Shown in pieces: positions 1-9,408 of a DNA stretch of 64,000 nt. The stretch spans positions 1 through 64,000 of the forward strand of contig PNOC01000001.1 in the NCBI GenBank assembly GCA_013824615.1, read 5' to 3'. This stretch comes from Thermodesulfovibrio sp. (GTDB taxonomy: Bacteria > Nitrospirota > Thermodesulfovibrionia > Thermodesulfovibrionales > UBA6898). A program made the translations under genes and the position numbers. A model generated the notes under the pieces. That model did not search any database, was not told where the DNA came from, and saw nothing but the letters and a program-made list of their open reading frames with translations. Each line of letters begins with the position of its first letter. Position 1 is the first letter of the stretch.

Positions 1-1327
1 AACCTGCAATGATGCCAGCTGCGGCTCCCTTTTTGTTTCCGCGCTTCCAGTAGAGGCCGAAGATGATTGAAGGGGCAAAGATCGTCACCGCCTCAAAGGA
101 CTTCAGGCCCATATCCACCAGGCTATAGAACTCACCGATTGAAATTGCAAAAACATAACCGAGAAAGGTGCAGCCGAGGATAACCAGGCGCTTTATATTC
201 AGTATGACCGCAGGGAAGCCCTCCATCTCATTGAATCTGAAAATTGCAGGCATGACCAGACTGTTCATGACCATGGTGCTGAGGGCCAGAGATTCGACGA
301 TCACCATCCCGGTAGCTGCAGAAAAGCCGCCGATAAAAACAAAGAGCGCAAGGAATTGCCTCCCCTGCTCCAGCGGAATAGTCAGAACAAAACTGTCAGC
401 CCCTGCCTGACTGCCACCGAGCAGCAGGCCGCCGAACGCTACCGGCAGCACAAAAATATTAATGAGGAAAAGATAGAGAGGAAAGAGCCAGACAGCCTTC
501 GAGACGTGAGCGGGGTCAGAGTTCTCAACGACCGCGACGTGAAACTGGCGCGGCAGGAACATGATCGCCATCATCGAGAGAAAGAGAAGCGATGCCCATT
601 CCGTATGGCTGAGCGGTGTGCCGACGCCGAGAAAAAGAAGCTCCCCGAACTCGGACCCTTTTATTTTATCGAAGATATCCGCAAAACCGTCAAAGAGGCC
701 ATAGGTAACGAAGATGCCGACCGCGAGGAAGGCCGCCAGCTTGACGATCGACTCAAAGGCTATGGCAAAGACAAGGCCCTCATGCCGCTCGGACGTGTCC
801 AGCCTGCGTGCTCCAAAAATAATAGAGAAGATGCCAAGGATCAGCGTAATCATCCAGCCGGCAGCCGAAAGACCCGCGGTCGAACCGGTGAGGATCGAAA
901 AGGAATTCATGATGGCCTTGATCTGCAGGCCGAGGTAAGGGGTTATGCCCACAACGGCTACGATTGTGATGAGCGCTGAAAGAAAGAGTGAATTGCCGTA
1001 ACGCGAGCCGACAAAATCCGAGAGTGTCGTGATTCTGTTCTCCTTTGCGATGCGGATCATTTTTCTGAGAAGAAGCACCCACAAAGACGCCATCAGCGTT
1101 GGCCCCAGATAAATGGTCAGGAAGGAAAGGCCCGAGGTTGCCGCCTTCCCGACACTGCCGTAAAACGTCCAGGAGGTGCAGTAAACAGCCAGGGAAAGCG
1201 AATAAATATATGGATTTGAAACGATACTCCTGCCTGCCTTTTCCCTTCTGTCGGCTATATGAGCAATCAGAAAAAGCAGGCTGAGGTAGCCGAGAATTCC
1301 GAAAAAAAGCAGCCAGCCCTGAAACAC
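1..1327 (-). CDS. SSS sodium/solute symporter domain, probably N-terminus of a CbrA-type sensor kinase (3' end off window)
   Basis: About 442 residues are visible before the frame leaves the left edge. Many hydrophobic helices are present. The stretch NPYIYSLSLAVYCTSWTFYG followed by GSVGKAATSG and a LGPT segment is typical of SSS-family permease domains fused to histidine kinases (CbrA type), and less so of plain acetate or proline permeases. No kinase domain is visible, so the fusion is inferred from that family resemblance. The start is taken as GTG at 1327, two bases past the stop of the small upstream gene. No strong ribosome site precedes it, which suggests translational coupling. A plain sodium/solute symporter is the alternative. 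The substrate cannot be told. Confidence 0.75.
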   Translation of the reverse strand, partial: MFQGWLLFFGILGYLSLLFLIAHIADRREKAGRSIVSNPYIYSLSLAVYCTSWTFYGSVGKAATSGLSFLTIYLGPTLMASLWVLLLRKMIRIAKENRITTLSDFVGSRYGNSLFLSALITIVAVVGITPYLGLQIKAIMNSFSILTGSTAGLSAAGWMITLILGIFSIIFGARRLDTSERHEGLVFAIAFESIVKLAAFLAVGIFVTYGLFDGFADIFDKIKGSEFGELLFLGVGTPLSHTEWASLLFLSMMAIMFLPRQFHVAVVENSDPAHVSKAVWLFPLYLFLINIFVLPVAFGGLLLGGSQAGADSFVLTIPLEQGRQFLALFVFIGGFSAATGMVIVESLALSTMVMNSLVMPAIFRFNEMEGFPAVILNIKRLVILGCTFLGYVFAISIGEFYSLVDMGLKSFEAVTIFAPSIIFGLYWKRGNKKGAAAGIIAG

Positions 1328-1328
1328 G

Positions 1329-1502
1329 CTATTCGCCGCGCCGCTGCAGGGTACTCATCAGGAGTTTTACCGCAAGGATGTACAGGCCCCAGCAACCAAA
1401 GAGATAATAGGGAAGTGACCCTGAAAAAATCTCAAGAAACGGCCAGTTAAAAAGAAGAAGACCCAACAGGAAGAGAAACGCCCAGCGCTCCCTGCCGTTC
1501 AT
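1329..1502 (-). CDS. small two-helix membrane protein (DUF3311-like), 57 aa
   Basis: ATG at 1502 opens a 57-codon frame with AGGA about 8 nt upstream. The protein has two hydrophobic helices, one from residue 7 to about 25 and one from about 31 to 50, around a short loop with LPYYLFGCWG, and a basic tail QRRGE. Small DUF3311-type proteins commonly sit directly upstream of SSS symporters, and this one ends one base before the GTG of such a gene. The pairing suggests an accessory or assembly role. Family assignment rests on size, topology and context, not on a search. Confidence 0.6.
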   Translation of the reverse strand: MNGRERWAFLFLLGLLLFNWPFLEIFSGSLPYYLFGCWGLYILAVKLLMSTLQRRGE

Positions 1503-1545
1503 ACGGTGATCCTGTCAGGCAAGACAGCTATTCGTTCCATGAATA

Positions 1546-1573
1546 ATTATATATAAATGACGTCATAAGTAAA
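1546..1573 (-). promoter_or_regulatory. promoter candidate with ATGACGTCAT palindrome, for the SSS pair
   Basis: On the minus strand a perfect TATAAT lies at 1551-1546, about 45 nt before the small-gene ATG. A weak -35 (TTTACT) lies 16 nt upstream. The spacer holds a perfect 10-bp palindrome, ATGACGTCAT, at 1557-1566. That is a position where a repressor would block RNA polymerase. The regulator is unknown. Confidence 0.4.
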
Positions 1574-1608
1574 GAAAAAAGTTGACAGCCCGTTATCCCC
1601 ATTTTATG

Positions 1609-1639
1609 GCCGTCATTCCCGCGGAGGCGGGAATCCAAG
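1609..1639. repeat. dispersed palindromic repeat unit
   Basis: CGTCATTCCCGC followed closely by GCGGGAATCCA forms an 8-bp stem (ATTCCCGC/GCGGGAAT) with a 4-nt loop. This is the widespread 'GTCATTCCCGC...GCGGGAATCC' family of small intergenic hairpin repeats found in many bacterial genomes. Confidence 0.7.
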
Positions 1640-1739
1640 TTTCTCATATTGTCAACCTGTAGTACAAATCCTCCCATTCAGGGTTATGTTCCTCGATCAG
1701 CTTGAGTTTCAATACCCAAACTCTCATCCTGTCAGTTTA

Positions 1740-1812
1740 AGCCGTCATACTCGCGAAGGCGGGTATCCAAAAGCCTTTGAAACATTGGATTCCCGTCTGC
1801 ACGGGAATGACA
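1740..1812. repeat. two repeat units in opposite orientation
   Basis: A diverged unit (GCCGTCATACTCGCG then GGCGGGTATCC) is followed by an inverted unit (TTGGATTCCCG then ACGGGAATGAC). Together they make a composite inverted repeat of the same family as the copy at 1609-1639. The element overlaps the 5' extension of the next open frame, so a start codon inside it (ATG 1777) is unlikely to be real. Confidence 0.65.
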
Positions 1813-1899
1813 AAAAAACCCCTAAAAATACTTTCAACAGCCTGCTATATCCTGATAAAGATCATACCACCTGCTCTGTATCTGTATTATGATACACCT

Positions 1900-2919
1900 G
1901 TGGAAAAGATAAACAGGACGTATATCAGGTACGCGAGATATGCTCTGCAGGCATACGTGCTGCTCGTGCTCCTCTATGCCGGATACCGGTTTTATCTGTT
2001 TGTTACGCAGTATGAACATCCGGGCAGCACAGAGGAAATATCCCTTTCGCTGGACGACCGGCCAGCCTCTGTCGAGGGCTTTCTTCCGATCGGCGCACTG
2101 ATGTCCCTGAAACTATGGATAACCACCGGGGTCTTCGACCGCATTCATCCGGCAGGTCTGGTCATCTTTATAGCTGCACTGCTTATGGCCGTTCTGCTGA
2201 AAAAGGGGTTCTGCGGCTGGATCTGTCCTGTCGGAGCCCTGTCGGATGCAATATGGAAGCTCCGGCAGCGGGTCTTCACCAAACGCTTCAGCATGAACCG
2301 GTGGGTTGATTATGCCCTGCGGTCGATCAAGTATATCCTCATGGCCCTGTTTATCTATATTATTGTCATCAAAATGGATCCCGGAGCGATCGCGGCCTTT
2401 ATTGAAGGAGATTACTATAAGATCGCCGACGTAAAGATGCTCTATTTTTTCACCAGAATGAGTACGACGACGTTGGTTAGCCTTCTCGTCCTCTTCGTGC
2501 TATCCCTGGTATACCGAAATTTCTGGTGCCGGTATCTCTGCCCCTATGGCGGTCTCCTTGGACTGCTCAGCATGCTCAGTCCTCTCAAGGTAACCAGAAA
2601 TAATGAGGCCTGCATACACTGCAACCGCTGCTCAGAGAACTGCCCTTCATCAATCCGTGTTGCAGAATTGTCACGTATCAGAACACCTGAATGCACGGGG
2701 TGCCTCACCTGTGTCAGCCACTGCCCTGCAAAAGGCGCCCTCGATGTGGCCATGCCGGGTCGCCGGCCGCTGCATCCGGGGATATTTGTTCTTCTTGTTT
2801 CGGCACTTTTTTTCGGTACCCTCTGCATCGGTTGGCTTACCGGCAACTGGAAGTCTGCTGTTACCAGCAGCGACTATCAGCGTATAATTCCCGCGACTTC
2901 TTTTCTCGAACATCCCTGA
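1900..2919 (+). CDS. NapH/CcoG-type membrane polyferredoxin, 4Fe-4S binding
   Basis: The protein of about 339 residues has several membrane helices and two CxxxCP motifs (CGWICPVGAL and CRYLCPYGGL) placed as in the NapH/NosR/CcoG electron-transfer family. Two classical ferredoxin clusters follow, CIHCNRCSENCP and CTGCLTCVSHCP, for two [4Fe-4S] centres. A further helix and a short tail end the protein. It probably passes quinol electrons to a partner across the membrane. No nap, nos or cco genes are nearby, so the partner is unknown. GTG at 1900 is chosen because upstream in-frame codons lie in repeat DNA. The ribosome site is weak, so the exact start is uncertain. Confidence 0.75.
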   Translation: MEKINRTYIRYARYALQAYVLLVLLYAGYRFYLFVTQYEHPGSTEEISLSLDDRPASVEGFLPIGALMSLKLWITTGVFDRIHPAGLVIFIAALLMAVLLKKGFCGWICPVGALSDAIWKLRQRVFTKRFSMNRWVDYALRSIKYILMALFIYIIVIKMDPGAIAAFIEGDYYKIADVKMLYFFTRMSTTTLVSLLVLFVLSLVYRNFWCRYLCPYGGLLGLLSMLSPLKVTRNNEACIHCNRCSENCPSSIRVAELSRIRTPECTGCLTCVSHCPAKGALDVAMPGRRPLHPGIFVLLVSALFFGTLCIGWLTGNWKSAVTSSDYQRIIPATSFLEHP

Positions 2920-3192
2920 CCCATACAGCTCAGACTGTATCACCTTCCTTCTGTGCTATAATCAATCCAATTTTTTCAGGATTATGTCCCGACTTGGGTA
3001 TACCCGGTTGGAGGGGCCTGTATCTGATGGCCGCCAGGATCCAACAGCTGTGTGATGGCCAGGTATTTTTCGCAGCAGGCAGATTCTGCGGCGGTATCGT
3101 CTCCGGCGCTGTCATTAGGCAATGCAGTACTTTTTGTTATACAATAGATATATAAAACAAATTCAATCGCTGCTGATGCAAGGAGACTATAT
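2920..3192. other. intergenic leader of lon, no supported gene
   Basis: Two AT-rich -10-like blocks are visible, CTATAAT around 2954 and GTTATACAAT around 3137. Neither has a convincing -35 at proper spacing. I see no protein-coding or structured RNA signature here. Confidence 0.4.
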
Positions 3193-5577
3193 ATGGCTGA
3201 ACTGGATAAATCACAAGAAAAGACAGAACGGGAGGTCGAAATCCCGGATTCTCTGCCGATATTACCTGTCAGGGACATTGTTGTTTTTCCCTACATGATC
3301 ATCCCTCTTTTCGTCGGCCGCGAGATTTCTATCAAGGCCATAGAGCACGCCTTGAGCAAGGACAGGATGATCTTGCTACTTACCCAGAAGGACCTGAGCC
3401 TGGAGAACCCTTCCACCGGGGACCTCTACCAGATCGGCACGGTCGGCATGATCATGCGCATGCTGAAACTTCCGGACGGCAGAGTGAAGATCCTGGTACA
3501 GGGTCTGGCCAAGGCCCGGGTGAAGCAGTTCTCCACGAGTGAGACCTTCTTCGCGGCCAGCATCGAGAAGATTGAAGATATCAGGCAGTCGGAAATATCC
3601 ATAGAAGAAGAGGCTCAGATACGCACGGTTAAGGAGCAGCTTGATAAGGCAATCTCCTACGGAAAGACAGTACTTCCGGACATCATGGTAGTCATTGAAA
3701 ATCTTGACGATCCCGGAAGACTGGCTGACCTGGTGGCGTCGAACCTTGGCATTAAATCCGAGCAGGCCCAGGAGATACTGGAAATCGTTGATCCGGTACG
3801 GAGACTGAGGCGCGTGAGTGATATTCTGAACCATGAAATAGAACTCCTGATCGTGCAGCAGAAGATCCAGTCTGAGGCTCGCGGCGAAATCGACAAGACG
3901 CAGCGGGAGTATTTCCTGAGAGAGCAGCTCAAGGCAATTCAGAAGGAACTCGGCGATATAGACGAGCGGGCCGAGGAAGTCCGCGAGTTCAAGAAGAAGA
4001 TCGACGAGGCAAAGATGCCGGAAAAGGTACTCAAAGAGGCTGAAAAGCAGCTCAAGCGGATAGAAAAGATGCATCCCGACAGCGCAGAAGCCGGGACCAT
4101 CCGGACCTATCTTGACTGGCTCGTGGAACTGCCCTGGTCCAAGAGCACCAAAGATAATCTCGACATCAAGCTTGCCAAGAAGATACTGAATGACGATCAT
4201 TATGATCTCGAAAAGGTAAAGGAAAGGATCCTTGAATACCTGAGCGTAAGAAAGCTCAAGGAAAAGATGAAAGGACCTATCCTCTGCTTCATAGGGCCGC
4301 CCGGAGTCGGCAAGACCTCCCTCGGCAGATCCATAGCCCGGTCTTTGGGCAGGGAGTTTGTGCGGATGTCGCTGGGAGGTGTCAGGGATGAGGCGGAGAT
4401 ACGCGGCCACCGCCGCACCTATGTCGGCGCCCTCCCCGGCCGTATCATACAGGGAATCAAACAGGCGGGAACGAACAACCCGGTATTCATGCTTGATGAG
4501 ATCGATAAGATCGGAACGGATTTCAGGGGAGACCCGTCCTCTGCTCTGCTTGAAGTGCTCGATCCTGAGCAGAACTTTTCTTTTGCCGATCATTATCTGG
4601 CGGTGCCGTTTGACCTGACCAATGTCATGTTCATTACAACCGGCAACCTGGCTGACCCCATACCCGGCCCGCTCAGAGACAGAATGGAGCTCATCTACCT
4701 CTCCGGCTATACCTCTGAGGAGAAGCTTGGAATTGCCCGCACCTACCTGCTTCCGAAGCAGCTTGAGGAACACGGTCTCAATAATAAAATTCTGGAGATT
4801 ACGGATGAGGCACTGCTGCTGCTGATCTCTCAGTATACGAGGGAAGCCGGCGTGAGAAACCTTGAACGTGAGATTGCGAACCTCTGCAGAAAAGTAGCCA
4901 AGAGAATCGCCGAGAGCAGGCAGAAGACGTTCAATGTCGAGCCCAAAAACCTCAAGAGCTTCCTGGGGGTACCCAAGTATCTCCCTGAAGAAGAGATGCT
5001 CTACGACGAAGTGGGCGTGGCGACCGGACTGGCCTGGACCGAGGCAGGAGGCGACATCATCTATATTGAAGCCACGACCATGATGGGAAAAGGAAACCTT
5101 ACCCTCACCGGACAGCTCGGCGACGTCATGAAGGAATCTGCTCAGGCAGCTCTCAGCTATATACGGTCCCGTTCGGAATCACTCGGCATAAAGGAAGATG
5201 TTTTTTCCAAGACAGATATCCATGTGCATGTCCCTGCCGGTGCTACTCCGAAGGATGGTCCTTCTGCGGGTATCACCCTGGCTACGGCGCTTGCCTCTGT
5301 ACTGACCGGAAGGCCGGTCAGCCGCAGCATAGCCATGACCGGAGAGGTGACCCTGCGCGGACGTGTGCTGCCGATTGGCGGCCTCAAGGAGAAGACCCTG
5401 GCCGCAAAGCGCATGGGCATCAAGAAAGTTATTATCCCGGCCCGCAACAAAAAGGATCTGGAGGACATACCCAAATATATAAAGCAGGATATGGAGTTTA
5501 TCTTTGCCAGCGATATGGACCAGGTTCTGAAGGTCGCTTTGAAACCGGCAAAAAAACCTATGGGCAAGAAGAAATAG
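3193..5577 (+). CDS. lon: Lon protease (endopeptidase La)
   Basis: At 794 aa this is full length for Lon: an ATP-dependent cytoplasmic serine protease that removes misfolded and regulatory proteins. The N-terminal substrate domain starts around residue 20 ([13 protein letters not shown]). The AAA+ module has Walker [10 protein letters not shown] near residue 368. The C-terminal proteolytic domain carries PKDGPSAG with the catalytic Ser near residue 690 and the Lys of [11 protein letters not shown] near 733. AGGAG sits about 8 nt before the ATG. No CIRCE element or clear heat-shock promoter is visible upstream. It is followed 28 nt later by thiL. Confidence 0.97.
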   Translation: MAELDKSQEKTEREVEIPDSLPILPVRDIVVFPYMIIPLFVGREISIKAIEHALSKDRMILLLTQKDLSLENPSTGDLYQIGTVGMIMRMLKLPDGRVKILVQGLAKARVKQFSTSETFFAASIEKIEDIRQSEISIEEEAQIRTVKEQLDKAISYGKTVLPDIMVVIENLDDPGRLADLVASNLGIKSEQAQEILEIVDPVRRLRRVSDILNHEIELLIVQQKIQSEARGEIDKTQREYFLREQLKAIQKELGDIDERAEEVREFKKKIDEAKMPEKVLKEAEKQLKRIEKMHPDSAEAGTIRTYLDWLVELPWSKSTKDNLDIKLAKKILNDDHYDLEKVKERILEYLSVRKLKEKMKGPILCFIGPPGVGKTSLGRSIARSLGREFVRMSLGGVRDEAEIRGHRRTYVGALPGRIIQGIKQAGTNNPVFMLDEIDKIGTDFRGDPSSALLEVLDPEQNFSFADHYLAVPFDLTNVMFITTGNLADPIPGPLRDRMELIYLSGYTSEEKLGIARTYLLPKQLEEHGLNNKILEITDEALLLLISQYTREAGVRNLEREIANLCRKVAKRIAESRQKTFNVEPKNLKSFLGVPKYLPEEEMLYDEVGVATGLAWTEAGGDIIYIEATTMMGKGNLTLTGQLGDVMKESAQAALSYIRSRSESLGIKEDVFSKTDIHVHVPAGATPKDGPSAGITLATALASVLTGRPVSRSIAMTGEVTLRGRVLPIGGLKEKTLAAKRMGIKKVIIPARNKKDLEDIPKYIKQDMEFIFASDMDQVLKVALKPAKKPMGKKK

Positions 5578-5605
5578 ACTGCCGGAATATGTCCTTACGT
5601 CAGTC

Positions 5606-6619
5606 ATGAAGCTTGCCGAGGCTGGAGAACTTCATCTTGTAGACCGGCTGAGGAAGCGTTTCAGCGGGAAACTTACTGACCGCAGGGGCGTCGAACTTGT
5701 TCTGGGTATTGGTGACGACGCAGCGGCCATTCAGCCCAACCAGACGAATAGTCCGCATCTTCTGCTGACCACCGACATGATGGTCGAGGGAGTACATTTC
5801 GACCTGAGATGGACTACCCTTTTTCAGCTCGGGTATAAGCTCGTATCGGTAAATGTCAGTGATATCTGTGCCATGGGTGGCAGACCGGAATACCTGCTGC
5901 TGAATTTCTCCTGCCCGGGAAGTCTGGACCTCAAGCAGTATGATCTTTTTTTTGATGGTATTGAGGCGGCCTTAAAGAAATACTCAATTCAACTGATCGG
6001 CGGCGATATCTCCTCTTCTGACAAGATCGTCCTTTCGGCTACAGCCGTTGGCACTGCTTCGAAAATTCTCCGGAGGGCCGGCGCCAGCCCGGGCGAATTC
6101 ATCCATGTCACCGGATGCCTCGGGGATGCTGCCGCAGGTCTGGCGATCATGAAAAATCTCAGAAAGCAGATCCTGATCGAGACTGGTGCTGTCCCGAATT
6201 TACAGCTTCCGTGGAATATCATTGAACCAGTAATCCGCCGACACCTGATGCCTGATGCGGTAAACCCGGATATATTTATAAGACAGGCAACCGCCATGAT
6301 GGACATCAGCGATGGCCTGCTGATCGACCTGGAAAGGCTCTGCAAGGAGAGCAAGGTCGGTGCAAGAATTCAGGTCGACCGTCTCCCCCTGTCTCAGGGT
6401 TTGATCGGGGCATCCCGTCTTTTAAAAATGTCGCCGGTTGACCTTGCACTTAATGGAGGAGAAGATTATGAACTGCTGTTTACTGCCTCAGAACCTCAGG
6501 TAGTCGGTGCCACCTGCATTGGAGAGGTTACGCGCTCGGGATTGAAGGTAATCGGTCCTGACGGTAAACAGATGAAGCAGACTCCGAAGGGATACGAACA
6601 CTTTGGCATTCAGGGCTAA
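5606..6619 (+). CDS. thiL: thiamine-monophosphate kinase
   Basis: The 337-aa protein phosphorylates thiamine monophosphate to thiamine diphosphate with ATP, the last step of cofactor synthesis. Recognisable motifs are the N-terminal LGIGDDAAAI (Mg-ATP acidic residues), TTDMMVEGVHF, MDISDGLLIDL and GGEDYELLFT, in the order usual for ThiL of the PurM/ThiL fold. The ATG at 5606 gives the normal N-terminus (LAEAGELHLVDRLRKRF). The ribosome site is weak. The 3' end overlaps the next gene by 17 nt. No other thi genes are in the window. Confidence 0.95.
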   Translation: MKLAEAGELHLVDRLRKRFSGKLTDRRGVELVLGIGDDAAAIQPNQTNSPHLLLTTDMMVEGVHFDLRWTTLFQLGYKLVSVNVSDICAMGGRPEYLLLNFSCPGSLDLKQYDLFFDGIEAALKKYSIQLIGGDISSSDKIVLSATAVGTASKILRRAGASPGEFIHVTGCLGDAAAGLAIMKNLRKQILIETGAVPNLQLPWNIIEPVIRRHLMPDAVNPDIFIRQATAMMDISDGLLIDLERLCKESKVGARIQVDRLPLSQGLIGASRLLKMSPVDLALNGGEDYELLFTASEPQVVGATCIGEVTRSGLKVIGPDGKQMKQTPKGYEHFGIQG

Positions 6620-7031
6620 ACTCAGGCAGATCTTCTCTGTTCAGGAGCCGCCCCGACGCATTGCAGGAGCTTTTGCCCTGGGTGTATTCATCGGGATGTC
6701 GCCCCTCCTCGGGGTTCATACAATACTCGGCATAGCTTGTGCCTGGCTGCTTAAACTGAACCGGCTGGTAACGCTTGTGGGTGTCTATGTCACCAACCCC
6801 TGGACTATAGTCCCGATCTATACTTTCGGTACCTGGCTGGGAACTCTCCTGCTCGGCATGGATACCATACTGCCTCCAATCGACTGGGCACACATATCAT
6901 TTTCGGCCCTGCTGAAGGATTTTCGGCCTCTCCTCATGCCGTTTATTATCGGGAATACTGTACTGGGTCTGGTATCAGCAGCTGTCAGCTACGCGGTCAT
7001 ATTAAAGGCAGTAAAGAAGGAACATGTCTAA
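6603..7031 (+). CDS. DUF2062 membrane protein
   Basis: The 142-aa protein starts with TTG inside the thiL end. It has a short basic N-terminus, then RRIAGAFALGVFIGMSPLLG, characteristic of DUF2062, and a second conserved block VTNPWTIVPIY. At least three hydrophobic helices place it in the inner membrane. Function is not established for the family. It overlaps thiL by 17 nt and rimO by 8 nt, so translation is probably coupled in a thiL-DUF2062-rimO-M50 operon. Confidence 0.8.
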   Translation: MAFRAKLRQIFSVQEPPRRIAGAFALGVFIGMSPLLGVHTILGIACAWLLKLNRLVTLVGVYVTNPWTIVPIYTFGTWLGTLLLGMDTILPPIDWAHISFSALLKDFRPLLMPFIIGNTVLGLVSAAVSYAVILKAVKKEHV

Positions 7032-8322
7032 GGTCCACCTTATAAGCCTCGGCTGCCCAAAGAACCAGGTAGATTCTGAACAACTGCTGGCAAAGCTGGC
7101 CGCCCGGAATATTCATTATGCGTCTGATCCCGAAGAGGCGGACGTTATTGTGATCAATACCTGCGGTTTTATCGAGGCCGCCAAGAAAGAGTCGATCGAC
7201 GAGATATTAAAAGCGGTCCGCCTGAAGGCGGGAGGCCGGAAGAAACTGCTTGTATATGGCTGCCTGGCAAAAAGATACGGGGAGGAACTCAAAAAAGAGA
7301 TTCCTGAGATTGATGCCCTCTGGGGGGTTGCTGAAGAGGATGCGATAATCGAATACTGCAGCAGCCGGATTCCTAAGACAAAGGGCAGGACGACACTTAC
7401 GATCAGGCGTGGTTCTCCTGACCGGTTTCATGACACGCATTACGCCTACCTCAAGATCGCAGAGGGGTGCGACCGGGGCTGCACCTACTGTGCCATTCCT
7501 GATATCCGCGGCAGGTATCGGAGCATCAATCCCGACGAAATTCTCTCTGCGGCAGAAGGGCATATACGCGAAGGCATGCGGGAGCTGATCGTGGTTGCCC
7601 AGGACATAACTGCCTACGGCAGGGATCTGCAGGGATATGACCTTTCCCGGCTGCTGACCGATCTGGCCGCCCTTCCCGGCGATTTCTGGATCCGGCTGCT
7701 GTATCTTTATCCGACTGCAGTCAACGATCGCCTGCTCGAAACGATCGCCTCACAGGAAAAGATCTGCAACTATATTGATATGCCCCTGCAGCATACCGAA
7801 AAAAATATCCTGAAGCTTATGGGAAGGGCCGGAAGCAGGACGTTGTTTGAAAAAATCATAAAGCGCATCAGAGAAATCATCCCCGACGTGGCACTGCGTT
7901 CGACAGTAATCGTCGGTTTTCCCCAGGAGAGCGAGAATGATTTCGAAAATATGCTCGCCTTCGCAGAAAAGATACAGTTCGATCGTCTCGGGGCGTTCAC
8001 TTTTTCAAGAGAAGACGGGACCCCTGCTGCCCTGCTGAAGGGGCAGATTCCGAAAAAGATAAAACAGTCCCGGTACAACCGGCTGATGGCTATGCAGGCC
8101 GGCATCTCCCTGGCAAAAAACAAGGCCCTGGTCGGGAAATCATTTCGGGCCCTGGTGGATGAGGCTGAGGAGGGCATTGCAATAGCCCGGATATATTCAC
8201 AGGCACCCGAGATTGACGGGGTGGTGATCATAAAAGACAGCACTATTGCCAGGGGAGATTTTATCTCGGTCCTCATAGATAAAGCCTCTGACTATGACCT
8301 GGAGGGCAGCGTCCTGCGTTGA
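7024..8322 (+). CDS. rimO: ribosomal protein uS12 methylthiotransferase RimO
   Basis: The 432-aa radical SAM enzyme adds a methylthio group to the conserved Asp of ribosomal protein S12. The N-terminal UPF0004 domain has three cluster cysteines (SLGCPKNQVD, INTCGF, VYGCLAKRY). The radical SAM CxxxCxxC is GCDRGCTYC near residue 148. A TRAM-like C-terminus closes it. The opening MSKVHLISLGCPKNQVDSE separates RimO from MiaB. ATG at 7024 overlaps the previous gene by 8 nt. Confidence 0.95.
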   Translation: MSKVHLISLGCPKNQVDSEQLLAKLAARNIHYASDPEEADVIVINTCGFIEAAKKESIDEILKAVRLKAGGRKKLLVYGCLAKRYGEELKKEIPEIDALWGVAEEDAIIEYCSSRIPKTKGRTTLTIRRGSPDRFHDTHYAYLKIAEGCDRGCTYCAIPDIRGRYRSINPDEILSAAEGHIREGMRELIVVAQDITAYGRDLQGYDLSRLLTDLAALPGDFWIRLLYLYPTAVNDRLLETIASQEKICNYIDMPLQHTEKNILKLMGRAGSRTLFEKIIKRIREIIPDVALRSTVIVGFPQESENDFENMLAFAEKIQFDRLGAFTFSREDGTPAALLKGQIPKKIKQSRYNRLMAMQAGISLAKNKALVGKSFRALVDEAEEGIAIARIYSQAPEIDGVVIIKDSTIARGDFISVLIDKASDYDLEGSVLR

Positions 8323-9161
8323 AGACGATACCCTGGCTGCATATCCTCCTCTTCCTGCTGACCTTTCTCTCGACGCTGGTCGTCGGCGTTGAGCACTCGG
8401 GTGTCAGCCTTTTCACCATCCTCGATAATCCGGCAAATATTTTCAGGGGCTTTCCATTTTCGATAACCCTGCTCGTCATCCTGCTGTCACACGAGTTTTC
8501 GCACTACTATTTTTCGCGGCGTCACCATGTTGAGGCCACCCTTCCCTATTTTATTCCGGCACCGACGCTCTTTGGTACCCTGGGTGCCTTTATCAAGATG
8601 AAGTCGCCGATTACAACAAAAAATGCCCTCATGGACATCGGAGCCTCAGGACCGATCGCAGGTTTTGTCGTGTCAGTCCTTGCGACGGTTGTCGGACTTT
8701 CGATGTCAACGGTCATGCCGGTCGTCAAACAGCCGGGGATGATGATCTTCGGAGATTCGCTGCTCTTCACCGCACTTTCAAAAATAATCCTCGGTGCTAT
8801 ACCCGCTGATCAGGATGTTCTGCTCCATCCCATCGCCTTTGCCGGCTGGATCGGCTTTTTTGTCACCGCCATGAATCTTCTGCCTATCGGCCAGCTCGAC
8901 GGCGGACATATTGCCTATGCGCTTCTGGGTGACCGGCATCGCCTGCTTTCAAAGGTCCTGATTGTGGTGCTGGTACTCCTCGGTGTACTGATCTTCGAAG
9001 GCTGGATCGTCTGGGCGATCCTGCTGGTTGTCCTCGGCATCCGGCATCCGGCGATCGTGGAGCCGTATATTCCGCTGGACGAACGCCGTAAGGTCACGGG
9101 GATAATCTCCCTGATCATCTTCATCCTGACCTTCATCCCGGTGCCGATCACGATTTTATAG
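8319..9161 (+). CDS. M50-family site-2 intramembrane metalloprotease
   Basis: The 280-aa polytopic protein carries the zinc-binding HEFSH (HExxH) motif near residue 58 and the second M50 motif NLLPIGQLDGGH near residue 185. It lacks a PDZ insertion of the RseP kind, so it belongs to the smaller, cyanobacterial/plant EGY-like branch of site-2 proteases. It cleaves a membrane substrate within the bilayer, but the substrate is unknown. TTG at 8319 overlaps the rimO stop by 4 nt. Confidence 0.85.
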   Translation: MKTIPWLHILLFLLTFLSTLVVGVEHSGVSLFTILDNPANIFRGFPFSITLLVILLSHEFSHYYFSRRHHVEATLPYFIPAPTLFGTLGAFIKMKSPITTKNALMDIGASGPIAGFVVSVLATVVGLSMSTVMPVVKQPGMMIFGDSLLFTALSKIILGAIPADQDVLLHPIAFAGWIGFFVTAMNLLPIGQLDGGHIAYALLGDRHRLLSKVLIVVLVLLGVLIFEGWIVWAILLVVLGIRHPAIVEPYIPLDERRKVTGIISLIIFILTFIPVPITIL

Positions 9162-9201
9162 GGGCAAGAGGGACAACAACCGGTAGCTTAATGATTTATC
9201 G

Positions 9202-9408
9202 TCACTTTTCGAAATCAGACTTATCCAAACCTGACTGACGTACTATAGAGGCAAACGTGCCATGTGGCATTTCTTTTCTTGGCGAGGGGACAATTACAGT
9301 TCTATCGTCTTTGCGAAACTTCTTGTGGCTTCCGGTCTGGTCTATCTCGATGAACCCTTTTTTCAGTAGTACGGCAACAATATGCCGTGAGGAATACAGC
9401 TTAGGCAT
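9202..9408 (-). CDS. hicA: HicA-family mRNA interferase toxin
   Basis: The 68-aa protein has the HicA double-stranded-RNA-binding-like fold sequence. It carries GSHKKFRKDD with the catalytic His, then a TVIVP strand and a C-terminal IVRQSGLDKSDF helix. HicA toxins cleave mRNA and are neutralised by HicB. Here hicA is the second gene of the pair and overlaps hicB by 8 nt, which ensures antitoxin is made first. Confidence 0.9.
   Translation of the reverse strand: MPKLYSSRHIVAVLLKKGFIEIDQTGSHKKFRKDDRTVIVPSPRKEMPHGTFASIVRQSGLDKSDFEK

Larger units (their letters stand above)
1503..1899. other. non-coding interval with dispersed repeats
   Basis: About 400 bases without a supported gene. It holds the minus-strand promoter candidate near 1550, a perfect TTGACA at 1582-1587 with only a poor -10 (TATGGC) 17 nt on, and three copies of an inverted-repeat family at 1609-1639, 1740-1770 and 1784-1812. 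Confidence 0.6.

Noticed and set aside
780-1082. 100-aa minus-strand frame inside the SSS gene
   Set aside because: Another minus-strand frame carries the recognisable symporter sequence across the whole region.
2920-3192. Possible 6S or SRP RNA upstream of lon
   Set aside because: No conserved SRP loop or 6S-like long hairpin could be recognised.
3376-4773. 465-aa open frame antisense to lon
   Set aside because: Lies wholly within the conserved lon gene, has no family motifs, and mirrors lon codon bias.
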